DNA of 49,908 nt from CAZDFU01 sp964504985 (lineage in GTDB: Bacteria > Patescibacteriota > Microgenomatia > Daviesbacterales > UBA10151), in assembly GCA_964504985.1 (NCBI GenBank), contig CAZDFU010000006.1, positions 1-49,908 on the forward strand. The letters are read 5' to 3'. The position numbers and the translations under genes were made by a program. Below are positions 32,728 to 40,811 of this stretch, one piece after another. The first letter of the stretch is position 1, and each line of letters opens with the position of its first letter. A model generated the notes under the pieces. That model made no database searches. It saw only the letters and a program-made list of their open reading frames with translations, and had not been told where the DNA came from.

Positions 32728-32964
32728 CTAGTAAGAAGTTGATGCTGTAGAAGTGTCTGATGAATTTTTCTGGGTAATTCCTAATAACCATAACACTGCT
32801 TCCTTTTTATATCTTCTGTCTCCTCTGGAATTAATTCTGATTGCAGGTAATTTTCCTCTTTTACCCCATCTTTTAATAGTTAGAGGAGAAACCCTCAAAA
32901 CCTGCGCTACTTCTTTAACGGTTAATAAATCAGGTAAATTCTCCAGTGAAAGTTTATCAGCCAT
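32728..32964 (-). CDS. Small excisionase/MerR-type helix-turn-helix protein
   Basis: 78 residues from the ATG at 32964 (an in-frame extension to 33024 runs into short repeats and is unlikely). LLTVKEVAQVLRVSPLTIKRWGKRGKLPAI is a clear winged HTH of the excisionase family, followed by the wing RGDRRYKKEAVLWLLG and a Ser/Thr tail. It is likely a DNA-binding regulator. It stands alone, downstream of rplL on the same strand, after the rplL terminator. It is related in fold, not close in sequence, to the N-terminus of the giant fibre. Confidence 0.85.
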   Translation of the reverse strand: MADKLSLENLPDLLTVKEVAQVLRVSPLTIKRWGKRGKLPAIRINSRGDRRYKKEAVLWLLGITQKNSSDTSTASTSY

Positions 32965-33050
32965 AGAGTAAGTTATAAGTATTGAGTTTGTAGTTTGTAG
33001 AATTTCTTTTCTATAAACTATCAACTAATAACTCTGAACTAATCACTATA
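32965..33050. repeat. A/T-rich short-period repeats before the HTH gene
   Basis: Degenerate units of the form AACTATCAACTAATAACT and, on the other strand, AGTTATAAGTATTGAG. Same style as the blocks in the atp, rplJ-rplL and rplK-rplA gaps. Confidence 0.55.
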
Positions 33051-33094
33051 TATCATAAGAAAACAGACGGTGTCAAGAGCGAGAAACTGGATAA

Positions 33095-33146
33095 CAAAAA
33101 ATCCGGGTTAAATCAGCTTGATTCTCTGATTTATCCGGATTTTTTG
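33095..33146 (-). terminator. rplL intrinsic terminator
   Basis: A long stem pairs AAAAAATCCGG...TAAATCAG with CTGATTTAT...CCGGATTTTTT (one bulge), and the minus-strand product ends in a T run just past the rplL stop (33149). The symmetry means it could also work in the other direction. Confidence 0.8.
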
Positions 33147-33148
33147 GA

Positions 33149-33721
33149 TTACTGAAGTTCTGCAGTTCCACCTGCTGCTGTTAATTTAGTCTTAGCTTCT
33201 TCAGCTGCGGATTTGTTAACAGATTCCAAAACTGGTTTTGGAGCAGCTTCTACCAGATCTTTAGCTTCTTTTAACCCTAATGTTGGGACTAACTCCCTAA
33301 CTGCTTTAATAACAGCGATTTTATTAGCACCGCTGGCTGTTAAAATAACATTAAAGGTAGTTTTCTCTTCAACTGGTTCACCTGCTGCACTGGAAGCGCC
33401 TGGAGCTGCAGCTGCAGCCATAGGAGCTGAAGCTGAAACACCAAATCTATCTTCTAAAGCATGGACCAAATCTGCTAATTCTAAAACAGAAAGTTTTCCG
33501 ATAGTTTCAATGATTTTTTCTAAATTTGCTGAAACAGGTTTTGAGGCTGCTTTTGGCTCCTCAGCTTTAACTTCCTCTTTTATCTCCTTGGCTGTCTCTT
33601 TAACTTCTTCAGCTTTCTCGCTAGCTTCTTCTGCAGCTTCTTTTGCAGTTTCTGCTGCTTCAGTTGCTTGTTCAACAGCCTCTTCTACTTTTTCTTCTGT
33701 TTTTTGTTGATCATCTGCCAT
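33149..33721 (-). CDS. rplL: Ribosomal protein L7/L12 with long charged N-terminal extension
   Basis: Forms the ribosomal stalk that recruits translation GTPases. 190 residues, against about 122-130 normally. The N-terminal dimerisation domain (LEKIIETIGKLSVLELADLVHALEDRFGV) starts near residue 66 and the C-terminal domain (KTTFNVILTASGANKIAVIKAVREL, GLKEAKDLVEAAPKPV) is normal, with an Ala-rich hinge between. The first 65 residues are a Glu/Lys/Ala-rich helix or coiled coil (KVEEAVEQATEAAETAKEAA). It is preceded by rplJ, with an 83-bp gap filled by direct repeats. Confidence 0.96.
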   Translation of the reverse strand: MADDQQKTEEKVEEAVEQATEAAETAKEAAEEASEKAEEVKETAKEIKEEVKAEEPKAASKPVSANLEKIIETIGKLSVLELADLVHALEDRFGVSASAPMAAAAAPGASSAAGEPVEEKTTFNVILTASGANKIAVIKAVRELVPTLGLKEAKDLVEAAPKPVLESVNKSAAEEAKTKLTAAGGTAELQ

Positions 33722-33790
33722 ATTGACTAGTGAATAGTTATTAGTGACTAGTGAATAGTTATTAGTTAAAAACTAAACGCTAATCACTAT
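33722..33790. repeat. Direct repeats between rplJ and rplL
   Basis: A 21-22-bp unit beginning GACTAGTGAATAGTTATTAG occurs twice in tandem (from about 33725 and 33747), followed by degenerate relatives on the other strand. This spacer separates two genes normally close together in an operon. Confidence 0.8.
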
Positions 33791-33804
33791 TTGCTATTCT
33801 CTAT

Positions 33805-34335
33805 TTATTCACCACCTTTCTGTACTTTAATCTGATTTAATGCATACACTAAATTTCTTAAATTACCCCCAAGTACTGAAACTATTCCCTGCAAAGGAGC
33901 AACTAACACTCCTACAGTCTTGCCCCTTAATTCATCTTTGCCAGGTAAAAGAGCAAGTTTATTAACCTTAGTTTCATCTAGGGCTTCTGTTCCTAAAAAA
34001 CCACCTTTAATTTTTCCTAAAGCAGCATCTTTTAAAGCCTTAACCAAAGTTTTAAGAGGAGAAATTTCATCATCATATGCAAAAAGGGTGGCAATAGGCC
34101 CGTTAAAAAAGTTGGCAGTTTGTAATTGGTGGTTACTAGAGCGGAAAGCTAAATCTAGGAGACTATTTTTGGTGATATTAAACTCAGCGTTTTGTTCACG
34201 CAGAAGATTCCTTAAATCAGACAGCTGTTTCATATTTAAGCCTTTATAGTCTACAAAAACCAAGGCTTTGCTTTTGTCTAATTTTGCTTGTAATTTAACT
34301 ACTGATTCCTCTTTTTGTATCCGTGTTTTTGGCAT
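33805..34335 (-). CDS. rplJ: Ribosomal protein L10
   Basis: Base of the L7/L12 stalk; 176 residues, normal length. KALVFVDYKGLNMKQLSDLRNLLRE and FNITKNSLL are the typical rRNA-binding start, GPIATLFAYDD the middle, and a C-terminal helix binds L12 dimers. It is preceded by a structured leader with an attenuator, typical for autoregulation of this operon by L10. A GGAG Shine-Dalgarno lies in the leader upstream of the ATG. The C-terminus (YALNQIKVQKGGE) is short but complete. Confidence 0.96.
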   Translation of the reverse strand: MPKTRIQKEESVVKLQAKLDKSKALVFVDYKGLNMKQLSDLRNLLREQNAEFNITKNSLLDLAFRSSNHQLQTANFFNGPIATLFAYDDEISPLKTLVKALKDAALGKIKGGFLGTEALDETKVNKLALLPGKDELRGKTVGVLVAPLQGIVSVLGGNLRNLVYALNQIKVQKGGE

Positions 34336-34344
34336 CCTTCGTTT

Positions 34345-34502
34345 CTCCTCTGATCTGATTGTTCATTCAGACCGCTTAGGACAAGTATTAAAAAAGCGCC
34401 TTCCCAAGGCGCCATTTATCTAATATGCCGGTATTCCCCGCATGCTGATATACTGAGCTGCCTCGGTAGGATTTACTATGTACCTACTGTCTTAAGCGTT
34501 TT
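34345..34502 (-). ncRNA. L10 leader-type regulatory RNA with attenuator
   Basis: About 150 nt between the rplJ promoter and start on the minus strand. It contains a helical region (GTAGGTA...CTACC; GCATGCGGGGAATACCGGCAT) and a strong terminator hairpin GCGCCTT-GGG-AAGGCGC followed by six T (34390-34412). This matches the position and style of ribosomal L10 leaders, which L10(L12) binds to shut down its own synthesis. Assignment is by location and shape; no covariance model could be run. Confidence 0.7.
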
Positions 34503-34527
34503 CAATTTTAACCTACCATGCTACAAT
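34499..34527 (+). promoter_or_regulatory. Leaderless promoter of the DUF5674 gene
   Basis: -10 TACAAT (34522-34527), weak -35 TTTTCA (34499-34504), 17-bp spacer. Six bases then lead to the ATG at 34534. Confidence 0.5.
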
Positions 34528-34534
34528 TTGTCAA
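34505..34534 (-). promoter_or_regulatory. rplJ-rplL promoter
   Basis: -35 TTGACA (34529-34534), 18-bp spacer, -10 TAAAAT (34505-34510) on the minus strand. It is interlocked with the promoter of the divergent DUF5674 gene, whose start codon overlaps this -35 box. Confidence 0.7.
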
Positions 34535-34869
34535 TGGCAATAATTATTTTAAGAGATAAAAAGGCTGCAGAGGAGCAGATAAAAAAAATGTCTGATGAGC
34601 TGGGAAATTATATTAAAGTGGTAGTTGATGTTGAAAAAGGAATTTTGGCCGGAGGAGGAGGTATGCACTATGACGAGGAACAATTGCTTTTAGAACATGG
34701 TTGTAAACAGGAAAACCTTTGGGGCGGCGGGATAGATTTTGATACAGATAGTATTGATTATAACTCTATGATAAATATCCGTCCCAATCAAGGGAATGCC
34801 AGCCGTGATATCTTATCAGAAGAAATTAGAAAGAAGTTTAAAAAGATAGTGGAAGGTATGCTGCTATGA
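34534..34869 (+). CDS. DUF5674 family protein
   Basis: 111 residues from the ATG at 34534. It has the DUF5674 pattern: KVVVDVEKGILAGGGGMHYDEEQLLLEHG, then the run LWGGGIDFDTDSIDYNSMINIRPNQGN near the middle. The family is frequent in CPR genomes and of unknown function; conserved acidic and histidine residues (HYDEE) suggest a catalytic or metal site but nothing is proven. It overlaps the next gene by 4 bp (ATGA), so both form a small operon divergent from rplJ. Confidence 0.75.
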   Translation: MAIIILRDKKAAEEQIKKMSDELGNYIKVVVDVEKGILAGGGGMHYDEEQLLLEHGCKQENLWGGGIDFDTDSIDYNSMINIRPNQGNASRDILSEEIRKKFKKIVEGMLL

Positions 34870-35204
34870 AAAGAATAGATCATTCTGGCAATCAGACAGA
34901 TTTACCAATTAAGCTGCAGATACTCAATATATCTGTTAATTTAGAAAGGCTCAGCCAGTGGGTTTTTGAAAGTTATGATAAAAAAAGAGAGCTTATACAA
35001 AAATTTATGGATCAGACTGAAGGGTTCATTAGTGATTTGCATAAACAAAAAATTCACAAGCTCTTTAAACCCACGTTAACAAGATTTGAAAGTGAATTTA
35101 AGGATTTAAAGAAGCTGGAAATTAGCGGGGATAGTAAACGTTTTTGGGCAGAGAAAGCCCTAACCTGGGCTAATATCCTTCAGCATAGAGCCAAGTTAGC
35201 TTAA
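34866..35204 (+). CDS. Uncharacterised helical protein
   Basis: 112 residues, not recognised. It is predicted mostly helical, without signal peptide or membrane segment, rich in Lys and Gln (LHKQKIHKLFKPTLTRFESEFKDL). Overlap with the DUF5674 gene by 4 bp indicates translational coupling, so a shared function is likely. It converges with the next gene, 19 bp between stops. Confidence 0.6.
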   Translation: MKRIDHSGNQTDLPIKLQILNISVNLERLSQWVFESYDKKRELIQKFMDQTEGFISDLHKQKIHKLFKPTLTRFESEFKDLKKLEISGDSKRFWAEKALTWANILQHRAKLA

Positions 35205-35223
35205 AATTCCCTAAATTTTCTAT

Positions 35224-36021
35224 TTAACTTCTGGGTAATTTGGCGCAGCTCACAAGATTGTAACTGGAAGTGTAGTCACCAACAGAACTAATTGCAAGAA
35301 CAGCGACCTGATTAGAATATCGAATACTACCAAATGGTTTTAGTGTCAAGACCTTATCTTTTCCAGCTCCAGAATCCAGCAAATACATCCCATCTTTATC
35401 AAAGTTAGGCAGTCCGTTGTAAAGTATGTTTGGTGCTTCCCTTATTAAGGCAAGACCCTCTATTGCAGTTAGTCCTCGCTCATCATAAGTAAATTCTCCA
35501 ACACTCCTTATAACATCTTCGTCCGTACGGCTTAATTCTTCAAGGGTTCTTAGCTCCGCTCTAACCCAAAGTTGATATGGCACGTTTGGTATGTGTTGTT
35601 TTGCTGCTTCTTTTATTGATAGACGGGTTAAATCAGCTTCAGTAATTTGATGGTTAACAAAAATTTTATGAAGCTCCAACTGTCTTTGTAAAGATACCCT
35701 CGGGTCAATTAAGACAGGAAGATCAAAGCGACCCTTAAATTTTGGAGGTTGAGGTTGAAATGCAGGTATAGTTGCTCGATATTCATCTTCATTAATCCCT
35801 AATTCTACATGGAATCCAAGATCGATCAATCTTTCCGCCTGCTCAGACCAATTTTTCTCTGCTTTTATTATTAAAGTTTCAGCGGTTTCTTCTGTAACAT
35901 CAGTTAAACCGCATATTCTTGCTAGCCTGAAGCTGGTTTCAAGAAATCTTGATAAAACAAACTGGCGCCATCCTTGAGTTTTCGCTTCTTCTATTTTTTG
36001 AGCTATACTTCTCTCAATCAT
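35224..36021 (-). CDS. Uncharacterised protein, possibly DUF5701-like
   Basis: 265 residues without signal peptide or membrane helices. Visible elements: an N-terminal helical part (ERSIAQKIEEAKTQGWRQFV), then DLGFHVELGINEDEYRATIP, FKGRFDLPVLIDPRVSLQRQ, and VPYQLWVRAE. This order of short motifs recalls a CPR-associated family (DUF5701), but I hold that name at low confidence. No catalytic site is recognisable. It is divergent from the frameshifted gene that follows, with an 81-bp shared upstream region. It lies in the insert that separates rplA from rplJ. Confidence 0.55.
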   Translation of the reverse strand: MIERSIAQKIEEAKTQGWRQFVLSRFLETSFRLARICGLTDVTEETAETLIIKAEKNWSEQAERLIDLGFHVELGINEDEYRATIPAFQPQPPKFKGRFDLPVLIDPRVSLQRQLELHKIFVNHQITEADLTRLSIKEAAKQHIPNVPYQLWVRAELRTLEELSRTDEDVIRSVGEFTYDERGLTAIEGLALIREAPNILYNGLPNFDKDGMYLLDSGAGKDKVLTLKPFGSIRYSNQVAVLAISSVGDYTSSYNLVSCAKLPRS

Positions 36022-36065
36022 GCGGGATTTATATCATAGACTAGCCTATAAATCAAACCTTGGTT

Positions 36066-36094
36066 TTGATTTATGTCTAAATTTGAGCTAAAAT
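36066..36094 (+). promoter_or_regulatory. Promoter of the frameshifted gene
   Basis: -35 TTGATT (36066-36071), 17-bp spacer, -10 TAAAAT (36089-36094), eight bases before the ATG at 36103. It supports that ATG rather than the one at 36073. Confidence 0.55.
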
Positions 36095-36102
36095 TCAGCT
36101 TT

Positions 36103-36845
36103 ATGGAAAAGATAAGTGACAAATTGGCACTAATAAGGCAGCAAGCAGCATTAAGATTGCCGGATCAGCTATCTATTTTTCGTGAGGAATATACCATGGA
36201 TCCAGATTGGGATTTGCCTATGAGAGGAATCTACAAGAATGGGGTGTTAATCATACAAGCACCTGTGGCTACACCTTGGCCTCAGGAAAGAAGGTACATA
36301 GAAGAGGAATACGCACCGTTTTTGCTACGGGAAGATGCGTTGATATAAGCGACGGTGATTATAAAACTGTTGTGATAGATCAAGATGGTCAGAGTGATTA
36401 TGTTATAAAACGTTTTGGATTCTGGAATTCCTACCAAAGTAAAGATGCTCAATTGAGAGCAGAAAGAGCAGCTAAGAAAATTTCTCAGATATATGATGTT
36501 ATTAACGCTACCTCGGGTTTTGCTATTTTACCGAATAGGGTTTTTGCTGCTCCATATAATATTGCTTATCCAAATGGTTATGTTGTTTACGAAGAACAAC
36601 AGAGAGGTATTTTTGGCAGTCACTGGTCTTTTTTTGATCCGAAAACTGCTAGAAAAATTGATCAAGAAATTAAACGAGGTTATGAACGATTTGATAACGT
36701 GACTATTCCTGAGCTGGAAAGAAGAGGATTAATTAAAAGAGATTTCTGGGGACTGATAAAAGATCATTTAACTCTTTATGTATCTTGGGATTTTATAACC
36801 AACCAGTTGGTAGCCCGAGATGTGGTAGATGCTGTTACAGACTAA
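36103..36845 (+). CDS. Uncharacterised protein, apparently frameshifted
   Basis: Two overlapping reading frames share this stretch: 36103-36348 (MEKISDKLALIRQQAAL...) and 36207-36845 (continuing ...FATGRCVDISDGDYKTVVIDQDG to the end at VVDAVTD). The second has no convincing start of its own. Adding one G to the GGGG run at 36241-36244 would join them into one 247-residue protein (...MRGIYKNG-GVNHTSTCGY...). I therefore read this as one gene with an assembly or true homopolymer error. Function not recognised; no signal peptide or membrane helix. It is followed after 51 bp by a convergent uncharacterised gene. Confidence 0.5.
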
Positions 36846-36896
36846 ACACCTTAGGTGCCTGCCTAATCCACCCCCCAGGTGATCTACCTAGGTGAT

Positions 36897-37790
36897 CTAT
36901 CTGGCCAGAAAGGCCTCCACGGTAGTTGGTTCTTTATAACGATTTCTGCTAAGGTAATCTTTAACTCCTGGCGGTAAATGTAGTGGTTGAATATTGTTTA
37001 GGCTGTCATATTTTTGCCTGACATATTGTTGAATTTCATCTAAGGTAGCGCTGCTCTCATCTAATCTGTAAGGACTCTGAACCCATCTGTGAAATCTGCT
37101 AAAATCCTGACAATTGATTGGCATCTCAACAGGTATAATTCTAACCGCCTCCTCAATGTATTTTTCCAGTTCTGGTTGAGGTAGTAAATGAGCACTATCC
37201 TTAGGCACTACCACGAACAAGGTAGTTGGTCTGATAAATAACCTGGGAGCTCGTCTGGCTGCTTTTCTTACTCCAACAGCCTTAGAAATTAGATCAAAGT
37301 TTTCAGGTGCTAAAGTTGCCTCATAAGTGGCCATTATTTTGGGAATACCTCGTGAAATTTCTACAGCCATCATATCCGGCACAGAAATCCCGAAAATCCG
37401 TCCTGGTGAAAAATATTGGGCAGGCACCTGGATAAATTCAGGTTCAGGATACAGGTGCTGACTATATAACTCAAAAGTTCTTTCGGACGGGAGAAGAATT
37501 CTGTCTGCTGGCTGATAAGCAGCATGGGTAAAATAGACCATTTCTTCAAAAAACCTGCCTGCTCTACGATTTACCAAATGTTTTCTCTGTTCGTCAGGAA
37601 GCTGTCTACAAGCTTGATTTATAGCCTGACGGTAAAGAATTAAAAATCTTTGGCTGTCTGTAAAAATTTTCAGGAACGATCCAAGGTGATTAGGTTCTGG
37701 AACACCACAGTTCCTGTATAATCCTTCTTGGTATTTCTGCTCACAAGAAACCATTTCCTTAATTGGTTCAAATATTAATGATTCATTCAT
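36897..37790 (-). CDS. Uncharacterised protein
   Basis: 297 residues, soluble, not recognised. A central segment (GISVPDMMAVEISRGIPKIMATYEATL, about residues 150-176; only the PD...E pattern matters) loosely recalls the metal-binding core of PD-(D/E)xK nucleases, but the spacing is not diagnostic. The N-terminal half is helical with conserved-looking RRAGRFFEEMVYFTHAAY. It sits in the insert between rplA and rplJ, near two other unrecognised genes, and could belong with them. Confidence 0.55.
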   Translation of the reverse strand: MNESLIFEPIKEMVSCEQKYQEGLYRNCGVPEPNHLGSFLKIFTDSQRFLILYRQAINQACRQLPDEQRKHLVNRRAGRFFEEMVYFTHAAYQPADRILLPSERTFELYSQHLYPEPEFIQVPAQYFSPGRIFGISVPDMMAVEISRGIPKIMATYEATLAPENFDLISKAVGVRKAARRAPRLFIRPTTLFVVVPKDSAHLLPQPELEKYIEEAVRIIPVEMPINCQDFSRFHRWVQSPYRLDESSATLDEIQQYVRQKYDSLNNIQPLHLPPGVKDYLSRNRYKEPTTVEAFLAR

Positions 37791-37999
37791 TGGTAAAGAT
37801 TATAGCGGACTATAAACCAGCAGTCAAATACTATGAGATAAGCATTATTGAATAGAGGCAGGTTCTTTAATTGCCTGGAGAAGGTTAAAGGTTTGATGGC
37901 AAAGCATATGTGTACGGAAGCTTACTCCGATTTCATTTTCTTCTTTAACACCAAACCCTTTGGGTATCAAAAGGAGCAGCATGGGAGGTATTATGCCAT

Positions 38000-38890
38000 T
38001 TACTTGGCAATCCAGAGCCAGTAGCCGGTGGTGGAACCATCTAGAGCTGCACCAACAGGTAAGCTGAGTGAACCAGAAGGGGTGGCTGTTTGAGGAAGAG
38101 GTGAAGTCCAGGTTCCAGATGCCCCTACTTTACCTAAATTTTTAGTGATAATGGCTAAATCAAAAGTATTAATAACACCATCCTTATTAAAATCTGCCAG
38201 TGCATTCCAATTAGAGGATTGTTGGGTTGACCCTAAAGCCTTTTGTACAATGGAGTAGTCAGAAGAATTTATGGTATTGTCTTCATTTAAGTCACCCGTT
38301 GTTAAGCTAATGACCTCTCCTGAGTTTAAATTACTAATATTAGGAGACATAGTAAACTCAGAAGAGGAAGCAATTTGAGCATCACCTTTAAGCAGGGCTG
38401 TATATTTTGTTCCAACAGTAAGCCCTGCCAAAGATAAATTGGTGTAAATTCCATCTTTAGGCAAATCTACTGTAAAGTTTAGTATGAATTTGGGGTTGGT
38501 TGACAGCACCCCTTCTATAATCCCTACAAATAGTTTAGCTGTTTGGTTATCTGCAGCCCTTCCTTCTAAACTGACTTTCAAACTCAAAGTAGGGCCAAAG
38601 GAGGTAGCAATAGTTGGGGAATCAGATTCGGAGGTTGAAGAAGATGGAGATGGGGAAGGGGTTTGTGACTCCAGCAAATTTAAAAGCTGCTCGGAAGAAG
38701 TAGCTTTAGCTGCAGCAGGTGATGTTTTTGGTTTAACACTGGGTTTAATGCTTGGTTTAGATTTCTCCTCTGAGGCACTGCTCTTAACAACTGTCCGCTG
38801 CTGGGAGACAAGGTAAGACCCAACAGGGATAGATAATACTAAAAAGACATATAAACCCAGCAGCAGGCGCAGTTTTAGTGTAGAAAACAT
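38000..38890 (-). CDS. Membrane-anchored protein with dockerin-type repeat
   Basis: 296 residues: an N-terminal membrane helix (LRLLLGLYVFLVLSIPVGSYL, about 7-27), a low-complexity Ser/Pro/Lys linker (about 35-95), a beta-rich domain (TLSLKVSLEGRAADNQTAKL onwards), and a dockerin-like pair of calcium loops (GDLNEDNTINSSDYSIVQKAL and ADFNKDGVINTFDLAIITKNL, about 205-260). Dockerins bind cohesins to assemble surface complexes; no cohesin was noticed here. Probably exposed outside. It is divergent from the flippase-like gene. Confidence 0.82.
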   Translation of the reverse strand: MFSTLKLRLLLGLYVFLVLSIPVGSYLVSQQRTVVKSSASEEKSKPSIKPSVKPKTSPAAAKATSSEQLLNLLESQTPSPSPSSSTSESDSPTIATSFGPTLSLKVSLEGRAADNQTAKLFVGIIEGVLSTNPKFILNFTVDLPKDGIYTNLSLAGLTVGTKYTALLKGDAQIASSSEFTMSPNISNLNSGEVISLTTGDLNEDNTINSSDYSIVQKALGSTQQSSNWNALADFNKDGVINTFDLAIITKNLGKVGASGTWTSPLPQTATPSGSLSLPVGAALDGSTTGYWLWIAK

Positions 38891-38978
38891 TTTTATCAGC
38901 CTTCAGCCTTTATATTAACCTGATTGCTCATGACTGAGGGCTATTTTTAGTGTATATTTAAAGAGTAATCTTAGCAAT

Positions 38979-39962
38979 ATGGTTAAAATATTATTAAACA
39001 CTCTTTTAGGTGCGGTGCTTATCTTTATTTGGTCAAAGTTTGTAAATCTGTCTGAAATTTGGCAAACCATATCTAAGGTTAATATTATAAACCTTGCACC
39101 AGTATTCTTCTTTATGATTTTATCTCCAACCCTTAGGGCAATAAGACTTAAAATCCTATTATCAGATATAAAAAAAATTCATCTAAAAGATTTAGTTTTT
39201 TTAAACGGTGCAGCTATGCTTCTTAATTTTTTCATTCCTATCAGGGCAGGGGAATTGGCAAAAGGTATCTATCTTAATATAAGGTATGACTTAAACTTAG
39301 GAAAATCCATAATCTGGATTTTTATTGACAGGTTTGTAGATTTTCTGGTAGTGCTGATGCTGGCTGCTGTACTCTTTTTTGTAGTTCCAACTTCCCTTAA
39401 TACAACCTTCATAACAATAATAATTTTTATAGTTTTTATTGCGCTGGCCTTAACTTATTTGGCTGTTTTTAAACCAGGAATAGTTAAAAAAATGGTTAAT
39501 TTTTTGAGATCTCTCTTGATATTTAATACTATTAAGATATATTTTGAGAGGTTTAGTGACTTTGTTTTGGAAGCATTTACTGTTCTTAGAAAACACCCCA
39601 AAGATCTGGCAATGATTATATTAATAACGCTGCTTGCTTATGGGGCTGATGCAGCTATCTGGTATTTTACTTTTATATCTTTAAGTCAGCCTCAATCTTT
39701 TTTTGCTATGTATTTGGGACAAGCTTTATCTGCTTTAACCTACCTAATCCCTGCTGCACCAGGATATATTGGTTCAGCTGAAGCCTCCGGGCTTTTGATC
39801 CTGTCAGGAGTTATGGGGTTGGAAACAAACCTGGCCTCAGCAATGACAGTACTGTTTCACATACTCAGCCTGCTATTTATAATAATTTACGGTATTATTT
39901 CTATCTTCACTCTAAAGATTGATTTGGGATTAATCTTAAAAAAAGCCTTAAAGAGAGCTTAA
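38979..39962 (+). CDS. YbhN/AglD-type integral membrane protein (LPG synthase-TM family)
   Basis: 327 residues with about seven to eight helices of the lysylphosphatidylglycerol-synthase transmembrane/UPF0104 family: KFVNLSEIWQTISKV, the conserved NFFIPIRAGELAKGIYL, and the later LIPAAPGYIGSAEASGLLILSG. Members flip or modify lipids or lipid-linked sugars. A TAATCT box seven bases before the ATG suggests a leaderless message. Its 3' end overlaps the convergent rplA by 15 bp. Confidence 0.88.
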   Translation: MVKILLNTLLGAVLIFIWSKFVNLSEIWQTISKVNIINLAPVFFFMILSPTLRAIRLKILLSDIKKIHLKDLVFLNGAAMLLNFFIPIRAGELAKGIYLNIRYDLNLGKSIIWIFIDRFVDFLVVLMLAAVLFFVVPTSLNTTFITIIIFIVFIALALTYLAVFKPGIVKKMVNFLRSLLIFNTIKIYFERFSDFVLEAFTVLRKHPKDLAMIILITLLAYGADAAIWYFTFISLSQPQSFFAMYLGQALSALTYLIPAAPGYIGSAEASGLLILSGVMGLETNLASAMTVLFHILSLLFIIIYGIISIFTLKIDLGLILKKALKRA

Positions 39963-40811
39963 GTCAATTTTGACAGAAGGCCCCATGGTAGGCGAAAGAG
40001 AGACCTTTTTAATTTTGGTTTTTCCGATAGCTGTGAGTAAAGTTTTAACATTTGCTGAAAGCTCTTCGCTTGGCTGAGAAAGTTTTCCTAACCCTAAGTG
40101 AATAACATTAGCCTTGTTTTCGGATTTATATTCTGTTTTTCCTGATTGGAAAGCTGTTACAGCTTTTTTTAATCCCTCAGTTGAGGTATCTACGATAGTG
40201 TTGCTTTTAGGATTTGGCATAAGGCCTCTGGGTCCTAATATTTTGGCAACTTTAGCCAGCTTTGGCATCCAATCAGGGGTGGTAAGGAGCAAATCAAAAT
40301 CCAGCTTGCCTTTACTGATTTCTTCCAAAACTGAGTCATCGCCAATTATATCTGCTCCGGAAGTTCCCGCATTGTTTCCGAATGCTAAGATCCGCAGTTT
40401 TTTCCCGGTAAAGTAGGGGAGTGAAATTAAGCCTCTGATGCCTGCTTGAGCAGTGTTGATATGAGCTTCAAGGGTGTTGTCAAATTTAGAGTAGGATACC
40501 TTCTTAACTTGTTCAATAGCCTCATTAATAGGGTAGCTTTTGCTCCTGTCTAAATCTTTTGAGACTTCCTGGTATTTTTTGGATCTTGGTTTGGCTTTAG
40601 AAGCTGGGTATTTTTTCTTGGTTTCTTTTTGCGTTTCTTCTGTCTTCTCTTTTGTCTCTTTTACAACTTCTAATTTCTTTTCTTCAATCCCTAATTCTGC
40701 TTTTAGTTTTTCTACCAAAGTATCTTTCACCTCTTTTTTAGGTTCAGGTTTTGCCTTAACTTCCTCAGTTGGTTGGCTGTCGTCTATAAATTTCGTTTTT
40801 GTTTTACCCAT
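39948..40811 (-). CDS. rplA: Ribosomal protein L1 with N-terminal extension
   Basis: Binds 23S rRNA at the L1 stalk and usually represses its own operon. 287 residues from the ATG at 40811 (MGKTKTKF); the longer reading to 40868 runs through short repeats. The L1 core starts near residue 75 (SKKYQEVSKDLDRSKSYPINEAIEQVKK) and is complete (LGPRGLMPNPKSNTI; KVSLSPTMGPSVKID). The first 70 residues are a Lys/Glu-rich charged tail (EEVKAKPEPKKEV), not present in the ~230-residue standard form. It follows rplK with a 64-bp repeat-filled gap. Confidence 0.95.
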   Translation of the reverse strand: MGKTKTKFIDDSQPTEEVKAKPEPKKEVKDTLVEKLKAELGIEEKKLEVVKETKEKTEETQKETKKKYPASKAKPRSKKYQEVSKDLDRSKSYPINEAIEQVKKVSYSKFDNTLEAHINTAQAGIRGLISLPYFTGKKLRILAFGNNAGTSGADIIGDDSVLEEISKGKLDFDLLLTTPDWMPKLAKVAKILGPRGLMPNPKSNTIVDTSTEGLKKAVTAFQSGKTEYKSENKANVIHLGLGKLSQPSEELSANVKTLLTAIGKTKIKKVSLSPTMGPSVKIDLSSL

